Shown piece after piece: positions 37,724 to 51,130 of a stretch of DNA of 64,000 nt. The notes under the pieces were generated by a model that saw nothing but the letters and a program-made list of their open reading frames with translations, searched no databases and was not told the origin of the DNA. Source of the DNA: CAVRAZ01 sp963719135 (GTDB taxonomy: Bacteria > Pseudomonadota > Gammaproteobacteria > DSM-19610); contig CAVRAZ010000006.1 in the NCBI GenBank assembly GCA_963719135.1, forward strand, positions 558,001 through 622,000, read 5' to 3'. Position 1 is the stretch's first letter. Every line of letters begins with the position of its first letter. The translations under genes were made by a program, and so were the position numbers.

Positions 37724-38551
37724 ATGACTGACGCTAATCTGACCTTCATTGGTGCTGGCAACATGGCGCGCAGCCTGATCGGGGGATTGCTGGCCGACGG
37801 CTGGGCCCCTGAAAGAATCCGCGCCGCCGACCCGGACACCGACAGGCTGAGTGAACTTGGCCTTTTGAACGAAATCACGCTCAGCCGGGACAACGGTGCC
37901 GCCATCGCGGGTGCGGATGTCGTCATTCTGGCGGTCAAGCCGCAGGTCATGTGCGAGGTCGCCCGTTCCCTGGCCGCGGACGTACAGCGCCACCGCCCGC
38001 TCATTGTCTCCATCGCCGCCGGGATCCGGACAAAGGATCTGGCGCGCTGGCTGGACGGCTATACGGCGCTGGTGCGCTGCATGCCCAATACACCGGCCTT
38101 GCTGAAGTGCGGTGCCACGGCGCTGTATGCCGGCAATGATGTGGCTGACGAGCAACGGGGCCTTGCGGAAACCATCTTGCGCGCGGTCGGACTGACGTTG
38201 TGGGTCGAGAATGAGGATGCCATGGATGCGGTGACCGCCCTGTCCGGCAGCGGGCCGGCCTACTTCTTTCTGCTCATGGAGGCGTTGCAGTCCGCGGGCG
38301 AACGGCTGAAGCTGCCCGCCGAGGCTGCACGCCTGCTGGCGCTTCAGACGGCGTTCGGGGCGGCAAAGATGGCCCTCGAGAGCAGCGAGAACGCCGCGGC
38401 GCTGCGGATGCGGATCACCTCGCCGGGTGGCACGACTGAGGCGGCCCTGAAGACACTCGAAGGGGGCGGACTGCGCGAGCTGATCTATCAGGCCCTCAGG
38501 TCGGCTCGCGAAAGATCGAAACAACTCGCCGAACAATTTGGAGCCGATTGA
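37724..38551 (+). CDS. proC: Pyrroline-5-carboxylate reductase
   Basis: Final step of proline synthesis, using NADPH. The 275-residue protein has the N-terminal dinucleotide motif FIGAGNMARSLIGG (about 7-20), then VVILAVKPQ, and the C-terminal signature ALSGSGPAYFFLLMEAL followed by ITSPGGTTEAALKTLE. The frame runs upstream without a stop, but the ATG at 37724 gives the family N-terminus. The stop overlaps the yggT start (TGATG), so the pair is coupled. Confidence 0.97.
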   Translation: MTDANLTFIGAGNMARSLIGGLLADGWAPERIRAADPDTDRLSELGLLNEITLSRDNGAAIAGADVVILAVKPQVMCEVARSLAADVQRHRPLIVSIAAGIRTKDLARWLDGYTALVRCMPNTPALLKCGATALYAGNDVADEQRGLAETILRAVGLTLWVENEDAMDAVTALSGSGPAYFFLLMEALQSAGERLKLPAEAARLLALQTAFGAAKMALESSENAAALRMRITSPGGTTEAALKTLEGGGLRELIYQALRSARERSKQLAEQFGAD

Positions 38552-39117
38552 TGGGCATGGATTACCTTTCCAACCCTACGTCGTTTCTGATAGAAACGCT
38601 GTCCGGGCTCTATATCCTCACGTTCATGCTGCGCTTTCTCCTTGGCGCGGTTCGTGCCGATTTTTACAACCCGCTCAGCCAGTTCCTGGTGAAGATCACG
38701 GACCCGTTGCTCAAACCGTTGCGGCGGCTGGTACCTGCTATCGGTAAGTTCGACACGAGCGCCTGGGTGGTTATGCTGGTGTTGCAGATGGTTGCGCTCG
38801 CACTGATCGCGTTGGTGCAAGGGTTCCCGCTGAACGGCGGGTGGCTGCTTGTACACTCCGTTGCTGCGCTCTTCGAGCTGCTACTGAACATCTTCCTGTT
38901 TGCTATATTGATTCAGGTTATATTGAGCTGGTTCGGAACGGGCGGCTACAATCCGGTCGCCTCGCTGCTTTACAGTTTGACGGAACCCATTCTCGCTCCC
39001 TGCCGCCGCCTGCTTCCCCCCATATCCGGGCTTGATCTGTCCCCGATTCTTGCGCTGGTGGGTATTCAATTGATCAAAATGCTGGCGCTTCCCCCGCTGT
39101 TAGGGCTGGCGGGCTGA
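38551..39117 (+). CDS. yggT: YggT family membrane protein
   Basis: Integral membrane protein of 188 residues with two tandem YGGT domains, each carrying hydrophobic helices. Examples are FLIETLSGLYILTFMLRFLL at the N-terminus and LLLNIFLFAILIQVILSWF in the second domain, where the family motif ends in the PILAPCRRLLPPISGLDLSP segment. Family members have been linked to osmotic or division functions, but no activity is established. The start ATG overlaps the proC stop. An upstream TTG three bases earlier is less likely. Confidence 0.93.
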   Translation: MGMDYLSNPTSFLIETLSGLYILTFMLRFLLGAVRADFYNPLSQFLVKITDPLLKPLRRLVPAIGKFDTSAWVVMLVLQMVALALIALVQGFPLNGGWLLVHSVAALFELLLNIFLFAILIQVILSWFGTGGYNPVASLLYSLTEPILAPCRRLLPPISGLDLSPILALVGIQLIKMLALPPLLGLAG

Positions 39118-39129
39118 AACAGGCCTTTA

Positions 39130-39435
39130 ATGCGCCCGGCCTGGTACTGCTGCGAACGAGACACGCTATTCCTGCGTGTGCGAATACAGCCGAAGGCGGC
39201 ACGGACCGAGATCGTCGGGCCGCTGGGCGATGAACTGAAAATACGCGTCACCGCGCCACCTATCGATGGCGAAGCTAACGAATGTCTGATCGGGTTCCTG
39301 GCGAAGTTCTGCCGCGTGGCCAACAGCAACGTTGAACTGCTGTCCGGTGCAAGCAGCAAGAACAAGCTGGTCAGCATCCAGAATCCAGCCCGTCTGCCCC
39401 ACGGGGTGCAATATCCAAGCGACTGTAATCATTAG
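39130..39435 (+). CDS. yggU: DUF167 (YggU) family protein
   Basis: Small conserved protein of 101 residues with the DUF167 pattern: RVRIQPKAARTEIVG, then IRVTAPPIDGEANECLIGFLAK, then LLSGASSKNKLVSI. The fold is known from structures but the function is not. It lies twelve bases after yggT. Gene order proC-yggT-yggU is a widespread cluster. The C-terminus is a few residues longer than common homologues, with no obvious additional motif. Confidence 0.92.
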   Translation: MRPAWYCCERDTLFLRVRIQPKAARTEIVGPLGDELKIRVTAPPIDGEANECLIGFLAKFCRVANSNVELLSGASSKNKLVSIQNPARLPHGVQYPSDCNH

Positions 39436-39573
39436 TATTAGTTGGACTGCAACCTAGTCGCCGCTCGGCGGACACCCACTAAAGAACGCCCCTCGTCTGC
39501 CGCTACGGCTCACCAGAGCTGAATTAGCGGGACGCATCACGGCCTTACTGCCGTTCAACCCAAAAATAAAAGA

Positions 39574-39579
39574 TACAAT
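39574..39579 (+). promoter_or_regulatory. -10-like element just before the dynamin-like gene
   Basis: TACAAT at 39574-39579 in an AT-rich stretch, eight bases before the ATG at 39588. No good -35 is visible. If used, it would give a leaderless or near-leaderless transcript. Confidence 0.3.
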
Positions 39580-39587
39580 TCGAGAGT

Positions 39588-41588
39588 ATGAACAAGGATT
39601 TACTCAACCAGCGGCTGAAAGATTACCAGAATTGGCGCGAACGACTCGCAGAGACCATTCACAGCTTCCACTCATGGCTTGATGAGCACCAACTCGCCAG
39701 CGCCGAACAGGAACTCAGGCTGTTCGAAGCGATCGACGCACTTCGAAAGGACCACCTGACCATCGCTTTCGTCGCCGAGTTTTCGCGCGGAAAGACCGAA
39801 TTGATCAATGCGCTGTTCTTTTCCCAGTACGGTCAACGTTTGCTGCCGTCTGAAGCGGGCCGCACCACCATGTGCCCGACCGAGCTTTTTTACGATAATG
39901 AAGCGGATCGCACGTATGTTCGGCTGCTGCCGATCGAATCCCGCCGCGATGACCGGAGCATTGCCGAACTCAAGCATGAGCCCATCCAGTGGACCCAGAT
40001 CGCCATCGACGCGGATTCGCCCGAACAGACAGCCAATGCATTGAAGGAAGTCATCCGGACCAAACAGGTCACACTCGAAGTCGCCCTGGACCTGGGGCTG
40101 TACAACGAGGCGGAAGACCCATACTTCAAGGCCCACGGTAAACCGCCGGCGAGTGTGGAAATTCCCTACTGGCGACATGCACTGATCAGCTTCCCACATG
40201 AGCTTCTCAAGCGCGGACTGGTTATTCTCGATACCCCCGGACTTAATACGCTGGGTAACGAACCGGAACTGACGCTCAGCATGCTGCCCTCGGCCCAGGC
40301 GGTTTTCTTCATACTGGCCGCCGATACCGGCGTCACTCGCAGCGACATGGACATCTGGGAGCATCATGTGCGCTCCATCCGTGAGCGGCGCGACGCGGGG
40401 CTGACGGTGGTACTCAACAAAATCGACACCTTGTGGGACGAGTTGAAGACCGAAGAGCAGGTTCGATCCACTATCGAGCGCCAGCGCCGGATCACTGCGG
40501 AACAGTTGCGTATCCCAACCAGCCAGGTGTTCCCGTTATCGGCGCAAAAAGGGCTGCTCGCAAAGATAAAAAACAATCATGAAATGTTGCAGGCCAGCCG
40601 TCTCCCTGCGCTTGAGACTTTTTTGTCCGAGGAGGTGCTTCCCTCACGCCAGGCGCTGATCAGGGCAGACTTGGTTGCCCGCGTCGGGGGCATGCTTGAT
40701 GAACACCTCAACACGCTCAAGACCCGCGAAGCGGCTGTGGTCAAACAACTGGACGAATTGCGCGCGATCCGCGGCAAGAATGCGGACGTCATCATGCACC
40801 TGGTCAACAAGACGCAAGAAGAGAAGGACGCCTACCTGCATAACGTGGAGAGTTTTCAGTCCAGCCGGCGCCTGATTCAGAATCAGGGCAAGAAAATGAT
40901 GGACGCGCTTAGCATCGAGGCACTTGACAAGCTGATCGGAGAGACCCGTGAGGCAATGAAGAACAGCTGGACCACGACCGGCCTTAAGCGCGGGATGGAG
41001 ACATTCTTCGACGGCGCAAGAGATGCCATGGAACAGGTTACCGGGCAGTCGGAACAGACGCGGATGTTGATACGCGCGACCTATCGCAAGTTCCACAAGG
41101 AACATGGTCTGCCGGAGATGACACCGAGACCGTTCAATATTTCCCAGTTCAGTACCGAACTGGAGCGCCTCTACCATGAAGCTGAGAATTTTCGGCGAAG
41201 CCCGGTGACAACGATGACCGAACAAACATTCGTCATCAAGAAATTTTTCATCAGTCTCGTTAGTCACGCCCGCAGCGTGTTTTTCAAGGCCAACAAGGAC
41301 GCGGACAATTGGCTCAAGGAGGTTATGAACCCACTGATCAAACAGATCAAGGAACACAAGAGCCGCATCGAAAAACGCCTGGATACGCTGCATCGGGTCA
41401 GCGAGTCGCGCGATACCGTGGACGCCCGAATCAAGGAACTCGAAGCCGAGTACCGGGACAATCGCGCCCAATTGAAATTGCTTAAGGAAATGCACGACTC
41501 GCTCGACGGAAATCCCGCTGCGCCCGCAGCCTGGGTGATGCCGACCATCAAAGAGCTCGAACCCGAACACACCGCGAGTTCTGCCTGA
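39588..41588 (+). CDS. Dynamin-like GTPase
   Basis: Large GTPase of 666 residues resembling bacterial dynamin-family proteins. The P-loop is EFSRGKT (about 64-70), lacking the usual first glycine of GxxxxGK(S/T). Switch/G3 is DTPGLN (about 215-220) and G4 is NKID (about 277-280). The remaining 350 residues are mostly helical, with heptad-like charged stretches (for example 375-430 and 580-640), consistent with a stalk. There is no predicted transmembrane helix. Bacterial relatives act on membranes, but a role here is not known. It sits between yggU and the DUF4426 gene, where Pseudomonas has metX and metW. Confidence 0.87.
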   Translation: MNKDLLNQRLKDYQNWRERLAETIHSFHSWLDEHQLASAEQELRLFEAIDALRKDHLTIAFVAEFSRGKTELINALFFSQYGQRLLPSEAGRTTMCPTELFYDNEADRTYVRLLPIESRRDDRSIAELKHEPIQWTQIAIDADSPEQTANALKEVIRTKQVTLEVALDLGLYNEAEDPYFKAHGKPPASVEIPYWRHALISFPHELLKRGLVILDTPGLNTLGNEPELTLSMLPSAQAVFFILAADTGVTRSDMDIWEHHVRSIRERRDAGLTVVLNKIDTLWDELKTEEQVRSTIERQRRITAEQLRIPTSQVFPLSAQKGLLAKIKNNHEMLQASRLPALETFLSEEVLPSRQALIRADLVARVGGMLDEHLNTLKTREAAVVKQLDELRAIRGKNADVIMHLVNKTQEEKDAYLHNVESFQSSRRLIQNQGKKMMDALSIEALDKLIGETREAMKNSWTTTGLKRGMETFFDGARDAMEQVTGQSEQTRMLIRATYRKFHKEHGLPEMTPRPFNISQFSTELERLYHEAENFRRSPVTTMTEQTFVIKKFFISLVSHARSVFFKANKDADNWLKEVMNPLIKQIKEHKSRIEKRLDTLHRVSESRDTVDARIKELEAEYRDNRAQLKLLKEMHDSLDGNPAAPAAWVMPTIKELEPEHTASSA

Positions 41589-41732
41589 TTCCCCCTCGTC
41601 GGCGGACCACCAAGCGTCGCAAGGCACGAGAAGACCGGCGTCGACAGCCGGTTTCGATATTCTCCTGTGAGTATGCTTCCCCAAGTGGAATAGTCTATAC
41701 TTTCGGCAACGCTGAACACCCGGAGGGATAGC

Positions 41733-42185
41733 ATGACCAAGAAGAATCTGGTGGTTTCTTTTTTCACAAGCGCGTTGCTGCTGCTGGCCTTCGGGGCAGT
41801 ACGCGCGGAAAATTCACAGGACTTCGGTGACTATGTAGTTCACTTCAATGCACTGAGCACTGATCTGTTGTCCGCGCCGATAACCAAGCAGTATGGCATC
41901 AAACGCAGCAAGAACCGCGGCATGATAAACATAGCGGTATTGAAAAAGACTATGGGCACGGCGGGCGAACCCTCCGCCGCCAAGCTGACTGTGTCAGCGA
42001 CCAACCTGACGGGTCAAGCACGAGACATCGAAGTGCGCGAGGTGCGTGAGGGAACCGCGATTTATTATATCGGAGAGTTTCCTGTCACCGACGAGGAAAC
42101 CCTGCGGTTCTCCGCCACGGTAGCCCCGGAAGGTAGCAACGAAACGTTCGAGGTGCGATTCAAGCAGCAGTTCTTCACACGCTGA
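41733..42185 (+). CDS. DUF4426 exported protein
   Basis: A 150-residue secreted protein with a Sec signal peptide (FFTSALLLLAFGAVRA, cleavage about residue 25). Its motifs match DUF4426: FGDYVVHFNALSTDLL, then AITKQYGIKRSKNRGMINIAVL-like residues, and the C-terminal FEVRFKQQFF. A related gene occurs in the same neighbourhood in Pseudomonas (PA0388). Function is unknown. The ribosome-binding site GGAGGG precedes the ATG, and TATACT at 41696-41701 is a plausible -10. Its last 11 bases overlap the convergent membrane-protein gene. Confidence 0.88.
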   Translation: MTKKNLVVSFFTSALLLLAFGAVRAENSQDFGDYVVHFNALSTDLLSAPITKQYGIKRSKNRGMINIAVLKKTMGTAGEPSAAKLTVSATNLTGQARDIEVREVREGTAIYYIGEFPVTDEETLRFSATVAPEGSNETFEVRFKQQFFTR

Positions 42186-42855
42186 CCACGCGAACAAGCT
42201 GGACGACACCGAAACCAAGCACCAGAGCGCCCGCCACCCGGCGGGCGCTCTTACTTGTAGCCCATGCCGACACACGGCCGGTAGCCGCACCCAGCACCAG
42301 CATCAGTGGCAGCGTACCGATACCGAAGGCAAGCATCAAGCCGGCGCCGTATAGAGGCCCGCCCGATGAAATCGACCAGATCAACACACTGTATACCAGA
42401 CCGCAGGGCAGCCACCCCCAGAAGACGCCAAGCACAAACGCCCGTGAGACCGTGCGCACGGGCATGAACCGCCTGGCAAATGGTTCGATATGCCGCCAGA
42501 GACGCGACCCCAGCGACTCCACCAGCGAAAGGCCGCGCCACCAGCCGCCAAGGTATAGACCGAGCGCCACCATGAACAACGCCGCAACTACCTGCAATCC
42601 CATCTGCACCTGTCTGATGGCCGCCCAATGGATCGCCATCCAGCCGATTCCGCCCATCAGCCCGCCGGCCAACGTGTAGCTGCTCAAGCGTCCCGCGTTG
42701 TAGGCGAGCAGGAACGGCAGCATGCGGCTCGTGGTTCGCACTTGGCCTGGAAGACCAAGCGTCAGAGCCGTTACGATGCCGCCACACATTCCAACACAAT
42801 GCACACCGCCGAGCAGGCCGACGAGAAAGGCCGAGAGCAGCGAGATCGAAATCAC
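42175..42855 (-). CDS. DsbD_2/SafE-type membrane protein
   Basis: Polytopic membrane protein of 226 residues in the cytochrome c biogenesis-like (DsbD_2) or sulfite exporter-like family. It opens with the characteristic GGVHCVGMCGGIV (cysteines at about 20 and 24), and has about six hydrophobic helices, one carrying WGWLPCGLVYS (a further conserved cysteine). Homologues often accompany cytochrome cbb3 oxidase or copper-handling genes, but none is in the window. The start overlaps the ampG stop by 4 nt, so it is translated with ampG. Confidence 0.85.
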   Translation of the reverse strand: MISISLLSAFLVGLLGGVHCVGMCGGIVTALTLGLPGQVRTTSRMLPFLLAYNAGRLSSYTLAGGLMGGIGWMAIHWAAIRQVQMGLQVVAALFMVALGLYLGGWWRGLSLVESLGSRLWRHIEPFARRFMPVRTVSRAFVLGVFWGWLPCGLVYSVLIWSISSGGPLYGAGLMLAFGIGTLPLMLVLGAATGRVSAWATSKSARRVAGALVLGFGVVQLVRVVSV

Positions 42856-44078
42856 GCGGTAACTTCCCGCATCCAGCCTTTGAACCGGATCAGCAGCAAC
42901 AACCCGGGCACGGCGATCAGGGCACAGGTGATGAAGAACGTGATCCAGCCCATTGCTTCAGCCATATAGCCGGTCGGCGCGGCGACAAGTACACGGGGTA
43001 TACCCATCAGGCTGCTGAGCAGCGCGTACTGGGTGGCCGTAAATTTCCTGTTGGTGATACTCGCCATGAATGCAACAAAGGCGGATGTTCCCATACCTCC
43101 ACTGAAGTTTTCGAATGCGATCACGCCGGCGAGCCATGCCAGACTGTGACCCTGCACCGCCAGGACGGCAAAGCCCAGGGTGGACAGCGCCTGGAGCACA
43201 CCAAACCAACACAGCGCCGCATAGATACCGATGCGCAAAATGATCAGACCACCGACCAGACTGCCAATGACCGTCGCCCAGAACCCGAACAGCTTGACAA
43301 TTGCACCGATCTCGGTCTTGGTGAAGCCGATCTCCAGGTAGAATGGCGTGGTCATGTTGCTGGCCATCGTATCGCCAACCTTGTACAGCAGAATGAACAA
43401 TAGTATCAGCAGTGCATCGCGGCGCTTAAAGTAATCAGCGAAGGGCTGGAAAACCGCTTCCTGAAGACTGGTTGGCACGCCGGCTGCCCCTGCCGGTTCA
43501 GGCGCAAACAGAGTGGTCAGTGGACCGACCAACATGAACAACGCCATCAATTGATAGACCGCCTTGAACGGTACAATATCGGCCAGAATCAACCCGCCGC
43601 CCGACGCCACCAGCATGCCGACACGATAGCCGTTCACATACAAGGATGCGCCAAAGCCCAGCTCCCGGTCGGTAAGCGCCTCGCGCCGGTAGGCATCGAT
43701 CACAATATCCTGCGTCGCCGAAAAAAAAGTCACCAGCATCGCCGCGACTGCAACACCGAGCGGCGCCTGCGCCGGCCGTGTCCAGCCCAGCGCCGCGATT
43801 GTGATCACCAGAAACACCTGCGTACCCAGCAGCCATCCCCGTCGGCGCCCCAGACCTGTCACGCTGAAGCGATCGGCAAGCGGCGCCCAGAGAAATTTCA
43901 GCGTATAGGGCAGTCCGACCAGTGCAAACAACCCCATTGTGCCCAGATCAACGCCTTCCTCCTTCATCCAGGCCTGCAATACGGACCCGGTCAATAGCAG
44001 CGGCAACCCTGACGAAAATCCCATCAGCAGCGTGACGAACATTCGCCCTGAAAAGATCGACCTGAGTGCGGTGCTCAT
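42852..44078 (-). CDS. ampG: AmpG-family muropeptide transporter
   Basis: Major-facilitator permease importing anhydromuropeptides released during cell-wall turnover. At 408 residues with about 12 helices it is shorter than Escherichia coli AmpG and resembles the compact Pseudomonas-type forms. The opening GFSSGLPLLLTGSVLQAWM, the ALVGLPYTLKFLWAPLADR motif and SATQDIVIDAYRRE are typical AmpG segments. It lies between the exonuclease III-family gene (51 bases upstream) and the DsbD_2-like gene, all on the minus strand. Confidence 0.93.
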   Translation of the reverse strand: MSTALRSIFSGRMFVTLLMGFSSGLPLLLTGSVLQAWMKEEGVDLGTMGLFALVGLPYTLKFLWAPLADRFSVTGLGRRRGWLLGTQVFLVITIAALGWTRPAQAPLGVAVAAMLVTFFSATQDIVIDAYRREALTDRELGFGASLYVNGYRVGMLVASGGGLILADIVPFKAVYQLMALFMLVGPLTTLFAPEPAGAAGVPTSLQEAVFQPFADYFKRRDALLILLFILLYKVGDTMASNMTTPFYLEIGFTKTEIGAIVKLFGFWATVIGSLVGGLIILRIGIYAALCWFGVLQALSTLGFAVLAVQGHSLAWLAGVIAFENFSGGMGTSAFVAFMASITNRKFTATQYALLSSLMGIPRVLVAAPTGYMAEAMGWITFFITCALIAVPGLLLLIRFKGWMREVTA

Positions 44079-44129
44079 TCGGCGATCAAGTCGACTACGG
44101 ATTCTGGCCGCGCCCGGGCCAGCACGACA

Positions 44130-44903
44130 CTAAAGATCGTAGTCATAGTCGATAATCAATGGAGCATGGTCGGAAAAGCGCCGGTCCTTATAGATCCTGG
44201 CGCTGCGCACACACTTGGCGAGCGCCGGCGTCACTACCTGATAGTCGATCCGCCAACCCACGTTCTTTGCCCAAGCCTGACCCCGATTCGACCACCAGGT
44301 ATACTGATCCGGGCGTTGATCGACGACACGAAAGGCATCGACAAAACCCGCCGGTCCGAACAACTCATCCATCCAGGCACGCTCCTCGGGAAGAAAACCG
44401 GAATTCTTCTGGTTGCCCCGCCAGTCCTTCAAATCGACCTGCTTGTGCGCGATGTTCCAGTCGCCGCAGATGATGTAGTCCCGGCGCCGCCGCCGGATGC
44501 GCCTCAGGTACGGCATGAAGCGTTCCATCATGCTGAATTTCTCCCGCCGCCGCGCCTCGCTCGAGGAACCGGAGTGCGGATACAGGGAGACGATGCTCAA
44601 TGCGCCGAACCTGACCTCCAGGTAACGTCCCTCGGCGTCCACGTCCGGCCAGCCCAGGCCCTCGATTACCTCGTCCGGCTTGCGTCGCGTGTAGATCGCG
44701 ACCCCGCTGTAGCCTTTCTTCTCCGCATCGTGGAAGAATGCCTGATAACCGCGCGGCCAGAAGATTCGATCATCCAGCTGCCGCCGCTGCGCCTTGGTTT
44801 CCTGCATGCATATCACGTCGGCCCGCTGGCGGGTCATCCAGCCAAAGAACCCCTTGCGCGCCCCCGACCGGATGCCGTTGACGTTGATAGTGATTATGCG
44901 CAT
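44130..44903 (-). CDS. xth: Exonuclease III family AP endonuclease
   Basis: DNA-repair nuclease that cuts at abasic sites. The 257-residue protein starts NVNGIRS, has the metal ligand in [20 protein letters not shown], and the C-terminal catalytic histidine in FSDHAPLI. The ATG at 44903 has GGAGGAG upstream and gives the family N-terminus ([13 protein letters not shown]); longer forms reading from 44972 lack this. It is divergent from pyrE with a 67-base gap. In several gammaproteobacteria an exoIII-family gene is next to pyrE (crc-pyrE in Pseudomonas), so this may be the local Crc/XthA homologue. The intact catalytic residues favour an active nuclease. Confidence 0.92.
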   Translation of the reverse strand: MRIITINVNGIRSGARKGFFGWMTRQRADVICMQETKAQRRQLDDRIFWPRGYQAFFHDAEKKGYSGVAIYTRRKPDEVIEGLGWPDVDAEGRYLEVRFGALSIVSLYPHSGSSSEARRREKFSMMERFMPYLRRIRRRRRDYIICGDWNIAHKQVDLKDWRGNQKNSGFLPEERAWMDELFGPAGFVDAFRVVDQRPDQYTWWSNRGQAWAKNVGWRIDYQVVTPALAKCVRSARIYKDRRFSDHAPLIIDYDYDL

Positions 44904-44970
44904 GCGTTCTCCTCCGATCCCCGCGCGTGTATCATACCGGACCCTGACCGCTCCGGCCGGACTTGAGAAC

Positions 44971-45612
44971 ATGAACGACTACAAATCCGAGTTTCTGCAA
45001 TTCGCGATCGAAGTCGGCGTGCTCCGCTTCGGCGAATTTACCCTGAAATCCGGCCGAATAAGCCCGTATTTTTTCAACGCGGGCCTTTTCAACCGGGGCA
45101 GCCACCTTGCCCGGCTGGGTCGCTTCTACGCTCAGACGATCACCGAGTCGGGCCTAGACTTCGACGTTCTGTTCGGACCTGCTTACAAGGGCATTCCCTT
45201 GGCAGCGGCAACCGCCATCGCCTTGTTCGATCGACATCGGCGTGACCTACCCTGGTGCTTTAACCGCAAGGAAGCGAAAGCCCACGGCGAGGGCGGCAAC
45301 TTGGTCGGCGCACCGCTGGAAGGGCGGGTGTTGATCATCGACAACGTCATCACGGCCGGCACCGCCATTCGTGAATCGCTGGACGTCATTTTCGCCGCCG
45401 GTGCCCGCGCCAGCGGGGTGGTGATTGCGCTCGACCGGCAGGAGCGCGGCAAGGGCGAACGTTCGGCGATACAGGAAGTCGAACAGGACCTCGGATTGCG
45501 CGTCTGCAGCATCGTAACGCTCAGCGAGATGCAGAAATTCCTGGCGGGCAAATCGGCATTCGGCACGGCGCTGGACGCCATCGGACGCTACCGCGAACAA
45601 TATGGCGACTAA
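44971..45612 (+). CDS. pyrE: Orotate phosphoribosyltransferase
   Basis: Adds PRPP to orotate to form orotidine monophosphate. The 213-residue protein opens [21 protein letters not shown], then [28 protein letters not shown] and the PRPP-binding signature [17 protein letters not shown]. The aspartate expected second in the standard VxxDD pair is replaced by asparagine (DN), as in many PyrE sequences. It is divergent from the exonuclease gene. It is the third pyrimidine-biosynthesis locus in the window, after pyrRBC' and the PyrK-like gene. Confidence 0.97.
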   Translation: MNDYKSEFLQFAIEVGVLRFGEFTLKSGRISPYFFNAGLFNRGSHLARLGRFYAQTITESGLDFDVLFGPAYKGIPLAAATAIALFDRHRRDLPWCFNRKEAKAHGEGGNLVGAPLEGRVLIIDNVITAGTAIRESLDVIFAAGARASGVVIALDRQERGKGERSAIQEVEQDLGLRVCSIVTLSEMQKFLAGKSAFGTALDAIGRYREQYGD

Positions 45613-45630
45613 TTCTCACGGCGACACGGG

Positions 45631-46386
45631 TCAGCCGACGATCAGCTTGAGACCGATGCCCAACGTGATCACTTCATAGCCTCGCTTGATCCAGTGGTTA
45701 CCCTTTTCGATCGCCAGATGGGCGCCGATGTAACCGCCCAGCAGCGAGCCCGCCAGCAGCGCCGGTAACCAGTTCCACCGGATTTCCGCAAGCCAACCCA
45801 GGGTAATCGCGCCCGTCCCGTTCCAGAACAGGCCGACCTGGATCAGTGTATAGGCGACGGCGCGCTTGTAATCGAAGCCGAACCAGCGCACCAGCCAGAG
45901 TGTCACGAACAACCCGGTACCGGAGGTCAGCGAACCGTTGAGTATGCCGATACCAAAGAGCGCCAACGCGCCGATCCACAGACCGGTACCGGCGCGGTTC
46001 CGTGGTTGCTCGGTTTGTCCCAGGTGCGGCTGCAACCAGGAATAGATACCCAGCCCGGCCGTCAGCACGCCCAGGGCCAGCTCCGCCTGCCGCCCCGGCA
46101 CGCCGAGGATCAGTCGCGCACCGAGGATGACACCCGGAATACCCGCCACGAGCATGAGCATCGCCACTGCTGGTTCGAGAGCGCGTTCTCTCAAGTGCCT
46201 AAGCGTAGCGCCGATACCCAACGCGACGGTCGCAACTTTGTGAGTAGCCAGAGCAATCGGAAACGGAAGACCGAGAAAGATCAGCGCAGGCAACTGAATC
46301 AGCCCTGCGCCACCACCAGAAAAAGCGGAAAAGATGTTAGCTACCAACGAGATTGCGAACAGCGCCAATTGATCCGTCGTACTCAT
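45631..46386 (-). CDS. TauE/SafE-family permease
   Basis: Membrane protein of 251 residues with about eight hydrophobic segments. The N-terminal FSGGGAGLIQLPALIFLGLP and the symmetric second half (NGSLTSGTGLFVTLWLV) are the inverted-repeat pattern of the TauE/SafE family. Members export organosulfur compounds, sulfite or other small anions, but many are uncharacterised. It is convergent with pyrE (18 bases apart) and divergent from the DUF4124 gene (38 bases). The substrate cannot be inferred. Confidence 0.88.
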   Translation of the reverse strand: MSTTDQLALFAISLVANIFSAFSGGGAGLIQLPALIFLGLPFPIALATHKVATVALGIGATLRHLRERALEPAVAMLMLVAGIPGVILGARLILGVPGRQAELALGVLTAGLGIYSWLQPHLGQTEQPRNRAGTGLWIGALALFGIGILNGSLTSGTGLFVTLWLVRWFGFDYKRAVAYTLIQVGLFWNGTGAITLGWLAEIRWNWLPALLAGSLLGGYIGAHLAIEKGNHWIKRGYEVITLGIGLKLIVG

Positions 46387-46424
46387 TCTGTGTAAATTCC
46401 AGTTAACGGGGAGCGAAGTTCCAG

Positions 46425-46893
46425 ATGCCCAGCGCCTTGACCACCACTACCACGCGGCTTCGGGCGTCGGCGTTCCTGGCATTGTTGCTGGGTGTGAGCA
46501 CCTCGACGGATGCAGGAAAGCTTTACAGGTGGGTCGACGATCAGGGCCAAGTGCGCTACGGCGACCAAGTCCCGCCCCAGTATGCGAGTCAACGTCAGGA
46601 TACGCTCAACGCGCAGGGAATTGTCGTCGAGACCAAGGCGGCGGCCAAAACCCCTGAGCAGGTTGCCGAGGAACGACGCGCGGCCGAACTCGCCGCCGAG
46701 GAAGAACGGATACGCCAGGAGCGCGCGCAACACGATCATATGCTGTTGAGCACCTTCACGTCGGAAGACGATCTCGTCATGACGCGCGACGGCAAAATCG
46801 CAGCCATCGAAGCGGCTGTCCGGCTGGCCGGGGCGCGGATGGAAAAAGCCGAGCAGAGACTCACAGACCTGACCCGCCGAGCGGCCGAACGTC

Positions 46894-46919
<26 letters not shown>
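46425..46919 (+). CDS. DUF4124 protein, N-terminal part (frameshifted gene)
   Basis: Exported protein with a signal peptide (LRASAFLALLLGVSTSTDAG) followed by the DUF4124 motif KLYRWVDDQGQVRYGDQVPP (about 32-51), then a long charged helix (KTPEQVAEERRAAELAAEEERIR and beyond). In this frame it ends at 46919. The helical pattern continues in another frame from GAA at 46894 (ERGGNPVSDELRR), so a single extra base, or two missing, near 46893 breaks the gene. The intact protein would be about 241 residues. Function of DUF4124 proteins is unknown. Confidence 0.8.
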
Positions 46920-50620
<3,701 letters not shown>

Positions 50621-50674
50621 GGAAAAAATGGAATAATTCCTTTTAACTCACAATACGTTAACTGCGCACCTACT

Positions 50675-51130
50675 TTACGTCCGGCCGGTGTGTCCGAATC
50701 CGCCAGCGCCCCGTTGGCTATCGGCAAATGTCTCTACGACTTCAAAATTTGCCTGCACGACCGGCACGAACACCATCTGCGCGATACGCTCGCCCGGTTC
50801 GATAACAAATGGCGCCTGACCGCGGTTCCAGCAGGACACGAACAACTGCCCCTGGTAATCCGAATCGATGAGGCCTACCAGATTGCCCAGCACGATCCCG
50901 TGCTTGTGGCCAAGGCCCGAGCGCGGCAACAGCACCGCCGCGAGTCCCGGGTCGCCGATATGGATGGCGATCCCGGTCGGCAACAGTTCGGTGGCGCCCG
51001 AGGCCAACTCCAGTGGCGTGTCCAGGCAGGCGCGCAGATCCATGCCGGCCGCCCCGCCCGTCGCATAGTCCGGCAACGGGAAGTCGCGTCCAATCCGCGG
51101 GTCCATGATCTTAAGCTGAATCTGACTCAT
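50675..51130 (-). CDS. dut: dUTP diphosphatase
   Basis: Hydrolyses dUTP to dUMP, keeping uracil out of DNA. The 151-residue trimeric-type protein has all five motifs: [38 protein letters not shown] and the C-terminal glycine-rich [10 protein letters not shown]. The start at 51130 overlaps the end of coaBC by 20 bases, a conserved arrangement in gammaproteobacteria. It is upstream of algC on the same strand. Confidence 0.97.
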   Translation of the reverse strand: MSQIQLKIMDPRIGRDFPLPDYATGGAAGMDLRACLDTPLELASGATELLPTGIAIHIGDPGLAAVLLPRSGLGHKHGIVLGNLVGLIDSDYQGQLFVSCWNRGQAPFVIEPGERIAQMVFVPVVQANFEVVETFADSQRGAGGFGHTGRT

